From assembly GCA_017354375.1 (NCBI GenBank), contig JAFMRC010000011.1, forward strand, positions 1 through 36,364: a stretch of 36,364 nt of DNA, in the 5' to 3' direction. A program made the position numbers and the translations under genes. The notes beneath the pieces are model-generated. The model did not search any database. It worked only from the letters and a program-made list of their open reading frames with translations, and was not told the DNA's origin. Position 1 is the stretch's first letter; every line of letters begins with the position of its first letter. Below are positions 22,278-29,633 of the stretch, piece by piece. This DNA comes from Nocardiopsaceae bacterium. Lineage in GTDB: Bacteria > Actinomycetota > Actinomycetes > Streptosporangiales > Streptosporangiaceae.

Positions 22278-23527
22278 CGTTGAGTCTCCCCGATCACTCC
22301 GTCCCGGGCCAGCCGCGTCAAGTCGCCGGAGCAGCGCCCGAGAATGTCCCGCAGGATCTGCTCGTTGTGCTCGCCCAGCCGGGGGCCGGCCGAGCGGATC
22401 CGGCCGGGGGTCCGGCTGAGGTGGGCGATCAGGCCCTGCATCCTGACGTGGCCGAGGACGGGGTGCTCGACCCCGGTCACGCTCCCCCGGGCGGCGAAGT
22501 GAGGGTCGGCCATGATGTCGGCGATCGTGTAGACCGGCCCCACCGTGGCGCCAGCCGCGGTGAACGTCGCCAGTGCCTCGGCGCTGTCGCACCCGGCCAC
22601 CCAGGTGGCGATGGCGTCGTCAATCTCGTCGCGGTGGGCGAGCCGCCCGGAAATATCGCCAAACCAGTCCGCGTCGGCCAGGTCGTCACGGCCGATCGCC
22701 CGGACGATCCGCTCGGCGGCCACCCGGGTCGCGCCGGACATGGCGACCCAGCGGCCGTCCCGGGCCTGGAAGCAGCCGCGCGGGACGTTGTAGCTGGTCC
22801 GGCTGCCCTGCCGGTCCGGGACTATCCCGAGCTGGTCATAGGCCGTGGCTTGCGCGCCGAGGATCCAGAACAGGGGCTCGTAGATCGACAGGTCCACGAC
22901 CTGGCCCTCGCCGGAGTATTCCGCGTGCCGGAGCGCCATCATGGTCGTGAAAGCCCCCGCCAGCGCGGCGACGCCGTCGGCCAGCGGCCACTGCGGGAGC
23001 AACGGCGGGCCGTCGGCGGGGCCATTGGTGTGCGCGAATCCCGATATCGACTCCGCCAGCGTCCCGAACCCGGGGCGCTCGCGGTAGGGGCCAGTCTGGC
23101 CGAAGCCCGAGACCCGGACCACGACAAGCCGCGGATTGATCGCGAGCAGGTCCTCGGGGGCCAGGCCCCAGCGCTCTAGCGTTCCGGGCCGGAAGTTCTC
23201 GACGAAGACGTCGCTCTCCGCGAGGAGCTGGCGGAGCAGGTCAGCGCCACGCGGGTCGGACAGCAGGAGGGACAGCGCGCGCTTGTTGCGCCCGACCAGG
23301 GCCCACCAGAGCGACTCTCCCTCCTTGCGCCATTCCCACGTTCGCAGGCCGTCCCCGCGCGGGTGCTCGATCTTGATGACATCGGCGCCGAAGTCGCCGA
23401 GGAGCGTCGCGATCATCGGTCCGGCATAGATCGTCGCGGCATCCACGACACGGATGCCCGCCAGGGGCGAGGGTGCGTCATCGGGCTCGGACGGCTCGGA
23501 CGGGGATGACCCCCTTGGGCTAGGCAT
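22274..23527 (-). CDS. Family III (CaiB/BaiF) CoA-transferase, second copy
   Basis: A 417-residue family III CoA-transferase: GIRVVDAATIYAGPMIATLL, DVIKIEHP, GRNKRALSLLL, VENFRPG, VSGFGQTGPYRERPGFG and catalytic D184 (QWPLADGVAAL). It is clearly divergent from the copy at 9147-10340, so the two probably differ in substrate rather than being a recent duplication. The first 20 residues are Ser/Pro/Glu-rich and likely disordered. The ATG at 23525-23527 has AGGTGG 7 bases upstream. It is the first gene of Unit C, directly behind the palindromic promoter. Activating an acid to its CoA ester in the same transcript as the RuBisCO-like protein and CitE-like lyase is the unusual point of this operon. 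Confidence 0.9.
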   Translation of the reverse strand: MPSPRGSSPSEPSEPDDAPSPLAGIRVVDAATIYAGPMIATLLGDFGADVIKIEHPRGDGLRTWEWRKEGESLWWALVGRNKRALSLLLSDPRGADLLRQLLAESDVFVENFRPGTLERWGLAPEDLLAINPRLVVVRVSGFGQTGPYRERPGFGTLAESISGFAHTNGPADGPPLLPQWPLADGVAALAGAFTTMMALRHAEYSGEGQVVDLSIYEPLFWILGAQATAYDQLGIVPDRQGSRTSYNVPRGCFQARDGRWVAMSGATRVAAERIVRAIGRDDLADADWFGDISGRLAHRDEIDDAIATWVAGCDSAEALATFTAAGATVGPVYTIADIMADPHFAARGSVTGVEHPVLGHVRMQGLIAHLSRTPGRIRSAGPRLGEHNEQILRDILGRCSGDLTRLARDGVIGETQR

Positions 23528-23547
23528 TCGATCACCACCTGGCTAGT

Positions 23548-23576
23548 GTTATATCAAAGATTTGATCAAATCACTA
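23548..23576 (-). promoter_or_regulatory. Promoter and palindromic operator of Unit C
   Basis: On the minus strand, a -10 of TATAAC (23548-23553) and a weak -35 of TAGTGA (23571-23576) are 17 bases apart. Between and across them are two overlapping palindromes: ATCAAA-GA-TTTGAT (23553-23566) and the perfect 14-base GATTTGATCAAATC (23559-23572). An operator inside the promoter fits repression. The GntR protein ending this operon is the obvious candidate; that link is inferred. Confidence 0.6.
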
Positions 23577-23613
23577 CACCCGACGAACCCAACCCCAACC
23601 CCAAAATCCTTTT

Positions 23614-23625
23614 ATCCGAACGGAT
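23614..23625. repeat. ATCCG-AA-CGGAT palindrome
   Basis: A 12-base near-perfect palindrome in the gap between Unit C and the response-regulator gene. Its last ten bases, CCGAACGGAT, recur at 29080-29089 and, inverted, at 29121-29130. Function unknown. Confidence 0.4.
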
Positions 23626-23649
23626 CATCCCGCCTCCCCAGCACCCGCC

Positions 23650-23666
23650 TCCCGCGGATCGCGGGA
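23650..23666 (-). terminator. Hairpin downstream of the response-regulator gene
   Basis: TCCCGCG (23650-23656) and CGCGGGA (23660-23666) with a 3-base loop, 30 bases past the minus-strand stop at 23696. A compact GC hairpin in terminator position, without a T-tract. Confidence 0.5.
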
Positions 23667-23695
23667 ACCTCGGCCGGGGGCATCGTCGGCTCAGG

Positions 23696-24364
23696 TCACC
23701 AGGTCACCAGGCCGTTGCGGTAGGCGTAGACCACCGCCTGCACGCGGTCGCGCAGGTCGAGCTTGGTGAGGATGCGCGATACGTAGGTTTTGGCGGTCTC
23801 CTGGCTGATCACCAGCGTCGCGGCGATCTCGCTGTTGGACAGGCCGTTGGCGATGAGGCGCAGCACCTCCAGCTCGCGCCGACTCAGGCCGGTATCGTCC
23901 GGAGCCGGCGTGTTCTCGGGAGGACGGATCCGGGCCGCGTACCTGCCGACGAGTTGCCGGGTCACCTCGGGGGCCAGCAGCGCGGCGCCGGCCGCGACGG
24001 TGCGGATGCCGTTCAGCAGCTGCGCTGGCGGGGCGTCCTTGAGCAGGAACCCGCTCGCCCCGGCCCGCAGCGCTTCGTACACGTACTCGTCCAGGTTGAA
24101 CGTCGTCACCACGAGCACCTTGACCGGGTCCGCCACCCCAGCGCCGGCGAGCAGGCGGGTCGCCTCGATGCCGTCGAGCACCGGCATCCGCACGTCCATC
24201 ACAACCATGTCCGGGTGCAGCCTGCGGGCGAGGTCGACCGCGGCGCGGCCGTCCCCGCACTCCCCCACCACCTCGAGGTCGGGCTGCGAGTCGATGATCG
24301 TCGTAAACCCGGCGCGGATCAGCGCCTGGTCGTCGCAGACCAGGACCCGCACCGGCTCGGTCAT
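23696..24364 (-). CDS. NarL/LuxR-family response regulator
   Basis: A 222-residue response regulator. Receiver domain: acidic pair D11-D12, phospho-acceptor D57 in VVMDVRMPVLDG, TTF switch region and FLLKDAPP with the conserved lysine. C-terminal LuxR-type HTH: LSRRELEVLRLIANGLSNSEIA then ETAKTYVSRILTKLDLRDRV. It overlaps the histidine kinase stop by 4 bases (ATGA; start ATG 24362-24364), forming a cognate pair. The frame stays open far upstream, but that region is the kinase gene in another frame. The target genes are unknown; the CPBP protease at the head of the operon may be one or may be part of the sensing. Confidence 0.92.
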   Translation of the reverse strand: MTEPVRVLVCDDQALIRAGFTTIIDSQPDLEVVGECGDGRAAVDLARRLHPDMVVMDVRMPVLDGIEATRLLAGAGVADPVKVLVVTTFNLDEYVYEALRAGASGFLLKDAPPAQLLNGIRTVAAGAALLAPEVTRQLVGRYAARIRPPENTPAPDDTGLSRRELEVLRLIANGLSNSEIAATLVISQETAKTYVSRILTKLDLRDRVQAVVYAYRNGLVTW

Positions 24365-25563
24365 GTCGCGCTCCCCGCGGGAATGCGCGCCTGCACGATG
24401 AAGCCGCCGTCCGCCTCCTGGCCCGCGATGAACTCGCCGCCCAGGGTGTCGACCCGGGCGCGGAGCCCGGCCAGGCCCCGTCCGCTCCCGCCAGGAGAAC
24501 CGTTCCGCGAGCCGGAGCCGTCGGTGCTGACCCCGACGACGATCTCCCTTTCGCCATAGCGCACGCGGACCACGGTACGAGCGCCATGGGCGTACTTGAG
24601 GGCGTTCGTCAAGGCCTCCTGCACCACCCGGTAGGCCACGAACTCGGCGCTGCGGACCGATTCCGCTGGCTTGCCCTCCTCGGCGAACTCCACCGGCTGC
24701 CCGGTCCGGCGCGTCTGCTCCACGAGCGCGTGAAGCTCCGCGGCGGACGGCATCCTGACGTCGGTGTTGTGATCGGGGTTGAGCACGTCGAGAAGGTGGC
24801 GCAGGTCGGTGATGGCCTGCCGGCCGGTATCGGTGACGGCGTTCAGGGTCTCGTCGAGGCGATCGGGCGCGGCGACGAGGTAGCGCGCCGCCTCCGCCTG
24901 CACGACCATCGCCGTCACGTGGTGGGTCACGATGTCGTGGAGCTCGCGGGCGATGCGGGTTCGCTCGGTTACCCGGGCCGCCTCGGCTTCGGAGCGGCGG
25001 CGTTCGGCCTCGGTCGCCCGGGCCGACCGCACCCAGGCCCCGGTCCCCCACGCGAGGGCCAGAGCCAGGTAGAACGTCACGAATCCGTCCACCGACTCGG
25101 TCCCGCCGAGCCGGTGGAGCCCGACCGCCAGCAGCACGTATCCCACCGAGAACCCGATCGCGGTGGCGCGCCGCTGCCGTTCCAGGTAGACGCCCCCGCT
25201 CAGCAGCGCGATCGGCAGCGCGGTGCCCGCCACCTCGTGGTAACCGAGGAGCTGGTCGAGGGCGAAACCGAGTGACACCAGGGTGAGGCAGGCGGCCGGC
25301 CACCGCCGGCGCACGGCGAGCGGGAGGCACTCCAGGGCGACCACCGCGACGGCCAGCGCGCCGGAGTGGCGGGTCGGCAGCCCGCCGAGCTCCGTCCCCA
25401 GCCCGCGGATGGCCGGCAGGAGGGACCCGCCGGCCAACAGCAACGCGAGAGGGAGATCCCGGATCGTAACGTCGCACCGCCGCCAAAGGCGGGCCGGAAT
25501 CCGCCACGCGCGGGATGGCGTCCGCGCCCGCCAAAGGCCGGCGATCCGCCGGATATCGGTCAC
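24361..25563 (-). CDS. Sensor histidine kinase (HisKA_3 type)
   Basis: A 400-residue membrane kinase. Several hydrophobic segments lie between about residues 37 and 178 (for example LPLALLLAGGSLLPAI and GALAVAVVALECLPLAV), with no large extracellular domain, so it may sense membrane state. H209 in ERTRIARELHDIVTHHV is the phosphorylated histidine. The ATPase domain has N320 in VVQEALTNALKYAHG and a glycine-rich GSGRGLAGLRARV. The GTG start (25561-25563) overlaps the CPBP stop as GTGA, and the gene ends in an ATGA overlap with its response regulator. The three-gene operon is thus fully coupled, a pattern common for LiaS/DesK-like systems. Confidence 0.9.
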   Translation of the reverse strand: MTDIRRIAGLWRARTPSRAWRIPARLWRRCDVTIRDLPLALLLAGGSLLPAIRGLGTELGGLPTRHSGALAVAVVALECLPLAVRRRWPAACLTLVSLGFALDQLLGYHEVAGTALPIALLSGGVYLERQRRATAIGFSVGYVLLAVGLHRLGGTESVDGFVTFYLALALAWGTGAWVRSARATEAERRRSEAEAARVTERTRIARELHDIVTHHVTAMVVQAEAARYLVAAPDRLDETLNAVTDTGRQAITDLRHLLDVLNPDHNTDVRMPSAAELHALVEQTRRTGQPVEFAEEGKPAESVRSAEFVAYRVVQEALTNALKYAHGARTVVRVRYGEREIVVGVSTDGSGSRNGSPGGSGRGLAGLRARVDTLGGEFIAGQEADGGFIVQARIPAGSAT

Positions 25564-26393
25564 TGAGAAAGCGTAGCGACCGCGGCGACCCGGGCGCTGC
25601 GCCGGAGCGGAACAAGGTTGCCGCGCCGGTGAGCCAGCCAGAGGAACCCGATCGTCAGCAGCACGCCGAACAGGACCGAGTACATGCTCGCCTCCGGCCC
25701 GAACTGGCCGCCGGTGATCGCGGCCGGACCCGACATCACGCTGTGCAGGATTCCCTCGGTCTTGCCGTTGCCGGACACTTCGGTGCCGAAGATGCCGGAT
25801 TCGGCGAAGTTCCAGGCGAAGTGCAGGCCGATCGTCACCCAAAGGGAGCGGGTAGCGGCATAGGCGGCGGCGAGCGTGCCGCCGGCCTCGATCGCGACGG
25901 CTACCGCGCCCCAGATGGTGGCGTCCGGGTTGGCCATGTGGTACAGCCCGAACACCACGCTGGACAGCACCAGCGCGAGCAGCGTGCCGACGCGCTCCTC
26001 GGAGAGCCGGAATATGACGCCGCGGAACATCAGCTCCTCGGTCACGGCGGCGGCGGCCATGAAGCCGAGCAGCCCGATCGGGCCCGTCGCCGACCCGAAG
26101 CCGAGGACCCGGTAGTCGCCGAGCCAGGCGATGTTCCCGATCACGGCCCCGAACCACGCGACGCCGACCAGCGCTCCCAGGGCAAGGCGGGGGGTAGCGC
26201 CTTTCAGGGCCACCTCGGCCGGCGCGCGGTGCTCGGCCCACCGCACCACCTTGGCGTACACGAACATCGCCAGCACCGCCGTCACGAGGCCGAGGACCAG
26301 GGTCAGCGGCGCGTTCCCCTGTACCGCGCCGACGACCTGGCCACCGACGAAAGAAACCGCCACGACGGGCACGATCAGCTTCAAGAATCGCAT
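25560..26393 (-). CDS. CPBP-family intramembrane metalloprotease
   Basis: A 277-residue integral membrane protein of the CAAX protease/bacteriocin-processing (CPBP, Abi) family. The glutamate motif TEELMFRG, the second motif VFGLYHMAN and the third motif LHFAWNF (HxxxN) give the zinc-site residues of Rce1-like proteases. About eight hydrophobic segments are visible. In other bacteria such proteins process peptides, give immunity to bacteriocins or act in signalling. Here it heads a translationally coupled operon with a histidine kinase and response regulator, suggesting a role in the same envelope response. The ATG at 26391-26393 has AAGGAG about 6 bases upstream, adjoining a large stem-loop. 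Confidence 0.9.
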   Translation of the reverse strand: MRFLKLIVPVVAVSFVGGQVVGAVQGNAPLTLVLGLVTAVLAMFVYAKVVRWAEHRAPAEVALKGATPRLALGALVGVAWFGAVIGNIAWLGDYRVLGFGSATGPIGLLGFMAAAAVTEELMFRGVIFRLSEERVGTLLALVLSSVVFGLYHMANPDATIWGAVAVAIEAGGTLAAAYAATRSLWVTIGLHFAWNFAESGIFGTEVSGNGKTEGILHSVMSGPAAITGGQFGPEASMYSVLFGVLLTIGFLWLAHRRGNLVPLRRSARVAAVATLSQ

Positions 26394-26401
26394 GACAACT
26401 C

Positions 26402-26461
26402 CTTCGCAGGACCCCGCGGTCTCGGCCGCGGGGCGCCGCGGCGGGCGCCGCGGCTGCGAAG
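26402..26461 (-). promoter_or_regulatory. Large stem-loop next to the CPBP ribosome-binding site
   Basis: Outer arms CTTCGCAG (26402-26409) and CTGCGAAG (26454-26461) are perfectly complementary. Inside is a hairpin CCCCGCGG (26412-26419)/CCGCGGGG (26426-26433) followed by GCCGCGG repeats. On the minus-strand mRNA the 3' outer arm runs directly into AAGGAG of the CPBP gene, so folding could limit ribosome access. Confidence 0.55.
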
Positions 26462-26550
26462 AACGTTAGGGATTCGGCGGCCGGGATTCTTCGCCGCGCG
26501 GTGGACACTTGCCGGTAGCTCGCGCGGGGGACAAATGCACCGCAATCGAA

Positions 26551-27789
26551 CTAGTGGATGCGGTACATCACCACTCCGTGGGCCGGGACGGTCGCCGCGA
26601 TCGTTCCGGTGGTTTGGCTATGCCCGCCGGTCCACAGGTTGTCGAGCAGGTACTCGTCGCCGTGGCCCGCGGGCGGGGAGGCGAACCCGACCTGCCGCGC
26701 CGTCGTGCTGACCGTCTCGGGAGCATCGTTGGAGTTGAACAGCACGACGGCGCGGTCGCCGTTGGCCAGCGGCTTGGTCAGTACCCAGATGCCGTTCGCG
26801 CCATCCACCACGGGCTCGCCCTGCCTGCCCAGCGGATCCTGGTCCACCGCGATCACCTGGCGGTTGGCCAGGATGGCCCGGGTGGCGGGCGACATGGTGG
26901 TCAGGTCGTTGCCGGCGATCAGCGGAGCGTCCATCTCGGCCCACAAGCTGAACATGCCCTGGTACTCGGTCGTGGTCATGCCGCCGTTGCCCACCTCAAG
27001 CATGTCCGGATCGTTCCACCCGCCGGGACCCGCGTACGGATACTTGTCCACGTCATTCTTGAAGTTCGTGAGCAACGATGCGTAGTTGTCGCCGATATCG
27101 TAGGAAATGCGCCACATGTTGGCCTCGGATGGCGCCCACGTCCAGTCGTCGCAGTCGCCCGGGCATTCCTCGTTGACGTTGGCGTCGAAGACCATCGGCC
27201 GCCCGGTGGAAGCCAGGGCATCGCGCATCTGCCCGCCAAGCATCTGGGCCACGTGCGCCTGGGTCATGCCCGGGTAGTCCTGGGTGGGGACGTCGCACCA
27301 GTCCACCTTCACGTAGTCGACTCCCCATGAGGCGAACGTCTTCGCGTCCTGGGCGTAGTGGCCGTAGCTGCCCGCGCTGGTGCCCGCGCAGTTCGTGGTG
27401 CCGAAGCTGGTGTAGATTCCGAACTTCAGGCCAAGGGAGTGCACGTAGTCGGCGACCGGCTTGATCCCGTGCGGGAACTTGGCCGGGTCCGGCTGCAGCT
27501 GCCCGTCGGCGTTGCGCTGGAGCAGGTCCCAGCCGCCGTCCAGGTTCACGTAGGTGTAGCCGTCGGCCTTCATTCCCGAGGTGACGAGCGCGCGGGCCTG
27601 GGCCTCCACGATCGAGGCGGTGACGTCGCGGCTGAAGTGGTTGTAGCCGTTCCACCCCATCGGCGGGGTGCGCGCCAGCCCGTTATCGAGGGCCCCGGCC
27701 CGCTGCGGGCTGCCGGTCACGCCGAGGACGGCACCGGCCAGCACCGCGAGCGCCGCGAGCGCCGTTCTCAGGCTCTTATTCTTCCGCAT
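26551..27789 (-). CDS. Secreted GH27 alpha-galactosidase
   Basis: A 412-residue GH27 glycoside hydrolase. The N-terminus has a signal peptide (MRKNK, hydrophobic LAALAVLAGAVLGV, likely cut near AGA at 31-33), so it is exported. The TIM barrel starts with RTPPMGWNGYNHF; the nucleophile is D163 in YVKVDWCD and the acid/base aspartate lies in GGWNDPDMLEVG (256-267). A C-terminal beta domain ends at the protein end; there is no carbohydrate-binding module. It removes terminal alpha-galactose (or beta-arabinopyranose) residues from oligo- or polysaccharides. The start is ATG 27787-27789 with a weak ribosome site. It diverges from the nickel transporter and is not obviously linked to the central catabolic locus. 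Confidence 0.92.
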   Translation of the reverse strand: MRKNKSLRTALAALAVLAGAVLGVTGSPQRAGALDNGLARTPPMGWNGYNHFSRDVTASIVEAQARALVTSGMKADGYTYVNLDGGWDLLQRNADGQLQPDPAKFPHGIKPVADYVHSLGLKFGIYTSFGTTNCAGTSAGSYGHYAQDAKTFASWGVDYVKVDWCDVPTQDYPGMTQAHVAQMLGGQMRDALASTGRPMVFDANVNEECPGDCDDWTWAPSEANMWRISYDIGDNYASLLTNFKNDVDKYPYAGPGGWNDPDMLEVGNGGMTTTEYQGMFSLWAEMDAPLIAGNDLTTMSPATRAILANRQVIAVDQDPLGRQGEPVVDGANGIWVLTKPLANGDRAVVLFNSNDAPETVSTTARQVGFASPPAGHGDEYLLDNLWTGGHSQTTGTIAATVPAHGVVMYRIH

Positions 27790-27851
27790 CGGTATCCGAT
27801 CAGCGTCGTGTCGCTCCCCGTCACATCATGTCATATACAGCTCATTCGTTA

Positions 27852-27868
27852 TTGCAACTTATTCGCAG
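27852..27868. promoter_or_regulatory. Nur-like nickel-responsive box in the divergent promoter
   Basis: TTGCAA-CTTAT-TCGCAG, compared with the Streptomyces Nur operator TTGCAA-N5-TTGCAA: first half exact, second half 4 of 6. TTGCAA is its own reverse complement and could serve as -35 both for the transporter (TACGCT 18 bases downstream) and for the alpha-galactosidase on the minus strand (TATGAC 16 bases downstream). A nickel transporter directly after it supports the assignment. Confidence 0.5.
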
Positions 27869-27918
27869 ATCTGGCTACGCTGGCCCTGGCCAGGCATTGA
27901 GATGGGAGGCTGCCGCTG

Positions 27919-29046
27919 ATGGCGAGCGTGACCGTGCCCGCGCGGCTGGCGCGGATCAGGAACGGGCTGACGCCGAGGGAATGGACGCGAGCCGGCGCCA
28001 TGCTGCTGTCGGTCGTCGCGCTGAACGTGATCGGCTGGCTGCTCCTGGCCCTGGCGGTCAGCGGGCACTACCACATCACCAACAACGAGATCTTCGGCTA
28101 CGGCACCGGGGCGCTCGCCTACACCCTCGGCATGCGGCACGCGTTCGACGCCGATCACATCGCCGCCATCGACAACACCACCCGCAAGCTGGTCGGCGAC
28201 GGCAAGCGCCCGCTGAGCATCGGGTTCTTCTTCTCGCTCGGCCACTCCACCATCGTGTTCGTCATGGCGATCCTGCTCAACTTCGGCATCCGCTCCCTCG
28301 ACGAGCAGGTCAAGAACGGCAATTCCGGGTTGCACAACGCCACCAGCGTCATCGGCACCACCGTGTCGGGCACCTTCCTGTACATCATCGCGCTGCTCAA
28401 CCTGATCATCCTGGTCGGCATCGTGAAGGTGTTCCGCGAGATGCGCACCGGCACGTACGACGACGAGGAGCTGGAAGCCCAGCTGGAGAAGCGCGGGCTG
28501 ATGAACCGCTTCCTCGGCCCCATCGCCCGCCGCGCCGATGCCCCGTGGAAGATGTACCCGCTTGGCGCGTTGTTCGGGCTCGGGTTCGACACCGCCACCG
28601 AGGTCGCCCTGCTCGTCCTCGCCGGGTCCGCGGTCGTGTCCGGACTGCCGTTCTACGCGATCTTGTCGCTGCCCATCCTGTTCGCCGCCGGCATGTGCCT
28701 CTTCGACACCCTCGACGGCTGCTTCATGAACTTCGCCTACGACTGGGCCTTCGCCAAGCCCATCCGCAAGGTCTACTACAACCTCACCATCACCGGCCTG
28801 TCGGTCTTCGTCGCCATCTTCATCGGCACCATCGAGATCCTCGGCCTCATCGGCTCCGAATACGGCCTCGGCGGCGGCTTCTGGGGTTTCATGGGCACTT
28901 TCGACATCAACACCGCCGGGTTCGTCATCGTCGGCGTCTTCGTCGTCACCTGGATCGCCGCCCTCGCCATCTGGCACTTCGGCAAGATCGAGCAGCGCTG
29001 GGACACCCGCCGGGCGGTCCCCGCCACCTCCGCCGACGACAGCTAA
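27919..29046 (+). CDS. nicT: NiCoT-family nickel/cobalt transporter
   Basis: A 375-residue secondary transporter of the HoxN/NixA/NicT family, importing Ni2+ (or Co2+) across the membrane. The signature of helix 2, RHAFDADHIAAIDN (HX4DH, metal selectivity), is present, as are LGHSTIVF, LGFDTATEVALL and FDTLDGCFMNFAYDW, together with eight hydrophobic segments. The charged loop EMRTGTYDDEELEAQLEKR before the second half is typical. The ATG at 27919 has GGGAGG 9 bases upstream. Imported nickel would serve urease, hydrogenase or Ni-superoxide dismutase; none of these is in the window. The Nur-like box upstream suggests repression when nickel is sufficient. Confidence 0.92.
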   Translation: MASVTVPARLARIRNGLTPREWTRAGAMLLSVVALNVIGWLLLALAVSGHYHITNNEIFGYGTGALAYTLGMRHAFDADHIAAIDNTTRKLVGDGKRPLSIGFFFSLGHSTIVFVMAILLNFGIRSLDEQVKNGNSGLHNATSVIGTTVSGTFLYIIALLNLIILVGIVKVFREMRTGTYDDEELEAQLEKRGLMNRFLGPIARRADAPWKMYPLGALFGLGFDTATEVALLVLAGSAVVSGLPFYAILSLPILFAAGMCLFDTLDGCFMNFAYDWAFAKPIRKVYYNLTITGLSVFVAIFIGTIEILGLIGSEYGLGGGFWGFMGTFDINTAGFVIVGVFVVTWIAALAIWHFGKIEQRWDTRRAVPATSADDS

Positions 29047-29079
29047 CTAGCCGGGCAGGACACCCGAAACCCCATTTTC

Positions 29080-29130
29080 CCGAACGGATAGAGGTGGCTG
29101 CCCCGGCCCCAGGCGCCTCGATCCGTTCGG
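29080..29130. repeat. 10-base perfect inverted repeat after the nickel transporter
   Basis: CCGAACGGAT (29080-29089) and ATCCGTTCGG (29121-29130) enclose 31 bases that can also fold (GAGG...CCTC). It could terminate the transporter transcript or be a paired binding site. The same 10-mer occurs at 23616-23625. Confidence 0.5.
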
Positions 29131-29160
29131 TACATGCATGCCTTATGGTCTCGCCGCTGC

Positions 29161-29189
29161 TTGAAATGGTTTTCATTTTCAGCAAGAAT
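29161..29189 (+). promoter_or_regulatory. Promoter with Zur-like box
   Basis: TTGAAA (29161-29166) and AAGAAT (29184-29189) are separated by 17 bases. The spacer and -35 hold TGAAATGGTTTTCATTTTCA (29162-29181), close to the Streptomyces Zur operator TGAAAATGATTTTCA; read in reverse the site begins TGAAAATGA, identical to the consensus for nine bases. Binding of zinc-loaded Zur here would block the promoter. Confidence 0.55.
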
Positions 29190-29232
29190 GACTGCGGCAG
29201 TAGCCACACCGTCACAGAGAAAGGATCACACG

Positions 29233-29616
29233 ATGTCGCTAGCGGTACCGGCGGACCTGCTGGACCAGGCGGAACGCGGCGAGGTTGACGACGCCGCGTT
29301 CCTGGACTGCGTCCGCGCCTCGCTGCCCTACGCCTGGAACCTGATCACCGGCCTGATCGCCGACCTGCAAGCCGGCGGCGAGTTCGCCGATAACCAGATC
29401 CCGCCGCCGGATGAGGCGGCGCGGGGCCAGTTGCTGCGGCTGATGGCCAGCGACGCGATGCGCGCCGCGGTCGAGCGGCGCTACGGCGTCCGGCTGGCAT
29501 TCCAGAACTGCCACCGGGCTGCCGTCTTCCGCCCGGACGCGATCGCCGCGCTCGCCGGATTCACCTCCGCCCGCTCCCAGCTCCTCAACCAGTCTCCCGG
29601 CCTCATCAACTGCTAG
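29233..29616 (+). CDS. Small conserved-looking protein of unknown function
   Basis: A 127-residue soluble protein that I do not assign to a named family, though it has the feel of a conserved actinobacterial protein. It is acidic at the N-terminus (LLDQAERGEVDDAAFLDCV), mostly helical in appearance, with FADNQIPPPDEAARGQLLRL in the middle and FQNCHRAAVF (C93, H94) followed by a last residue Cys127. C26, C93, H94 and C127 could be metal ligands. The ATG at 29233 has AAAGGA 8 bases upstream. The Zur-like box in its promoter suggests expression under zinc limitation, as for zinc-sparing or zinc-handling proteins; this is inference from the operator only. Confidence 0.75.
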   Translation: MSLAVPADLLDQAERGEVDDAAFLDCVRASLPYAWNLITGLIADLQAGGEFADNQIPPPDEAARGQLLRLMASDAMRAAVERRYGVRLAFQNCHRAAVFRPDAIAALAGFTSARSQLLNQSPGLINC

Positions 29617-29633
29617 GAAGGCCGGAACCATGA

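Noticed and set aside
23696-25615. 639-codon frame suggesting an extended response regulator
   Set aside because: Upstream of 24364 it is an off-frame reading of the kinase gene; the regulator begins at the ATGA overlap.
24361-26508. 715-codon frame suggesting one large kinase fusion protein
   Set aside because: The part before the GTG at 25563 is an off-frame reading of the CPBP protease gene; the true kinase starts at the GTGA overlap.
29233-29616. Nickel superoxide dismutase next to the nickel transporter
   Set aside because: The protein lacks the HCDLPCG nickel hook and does not resemble SodN.
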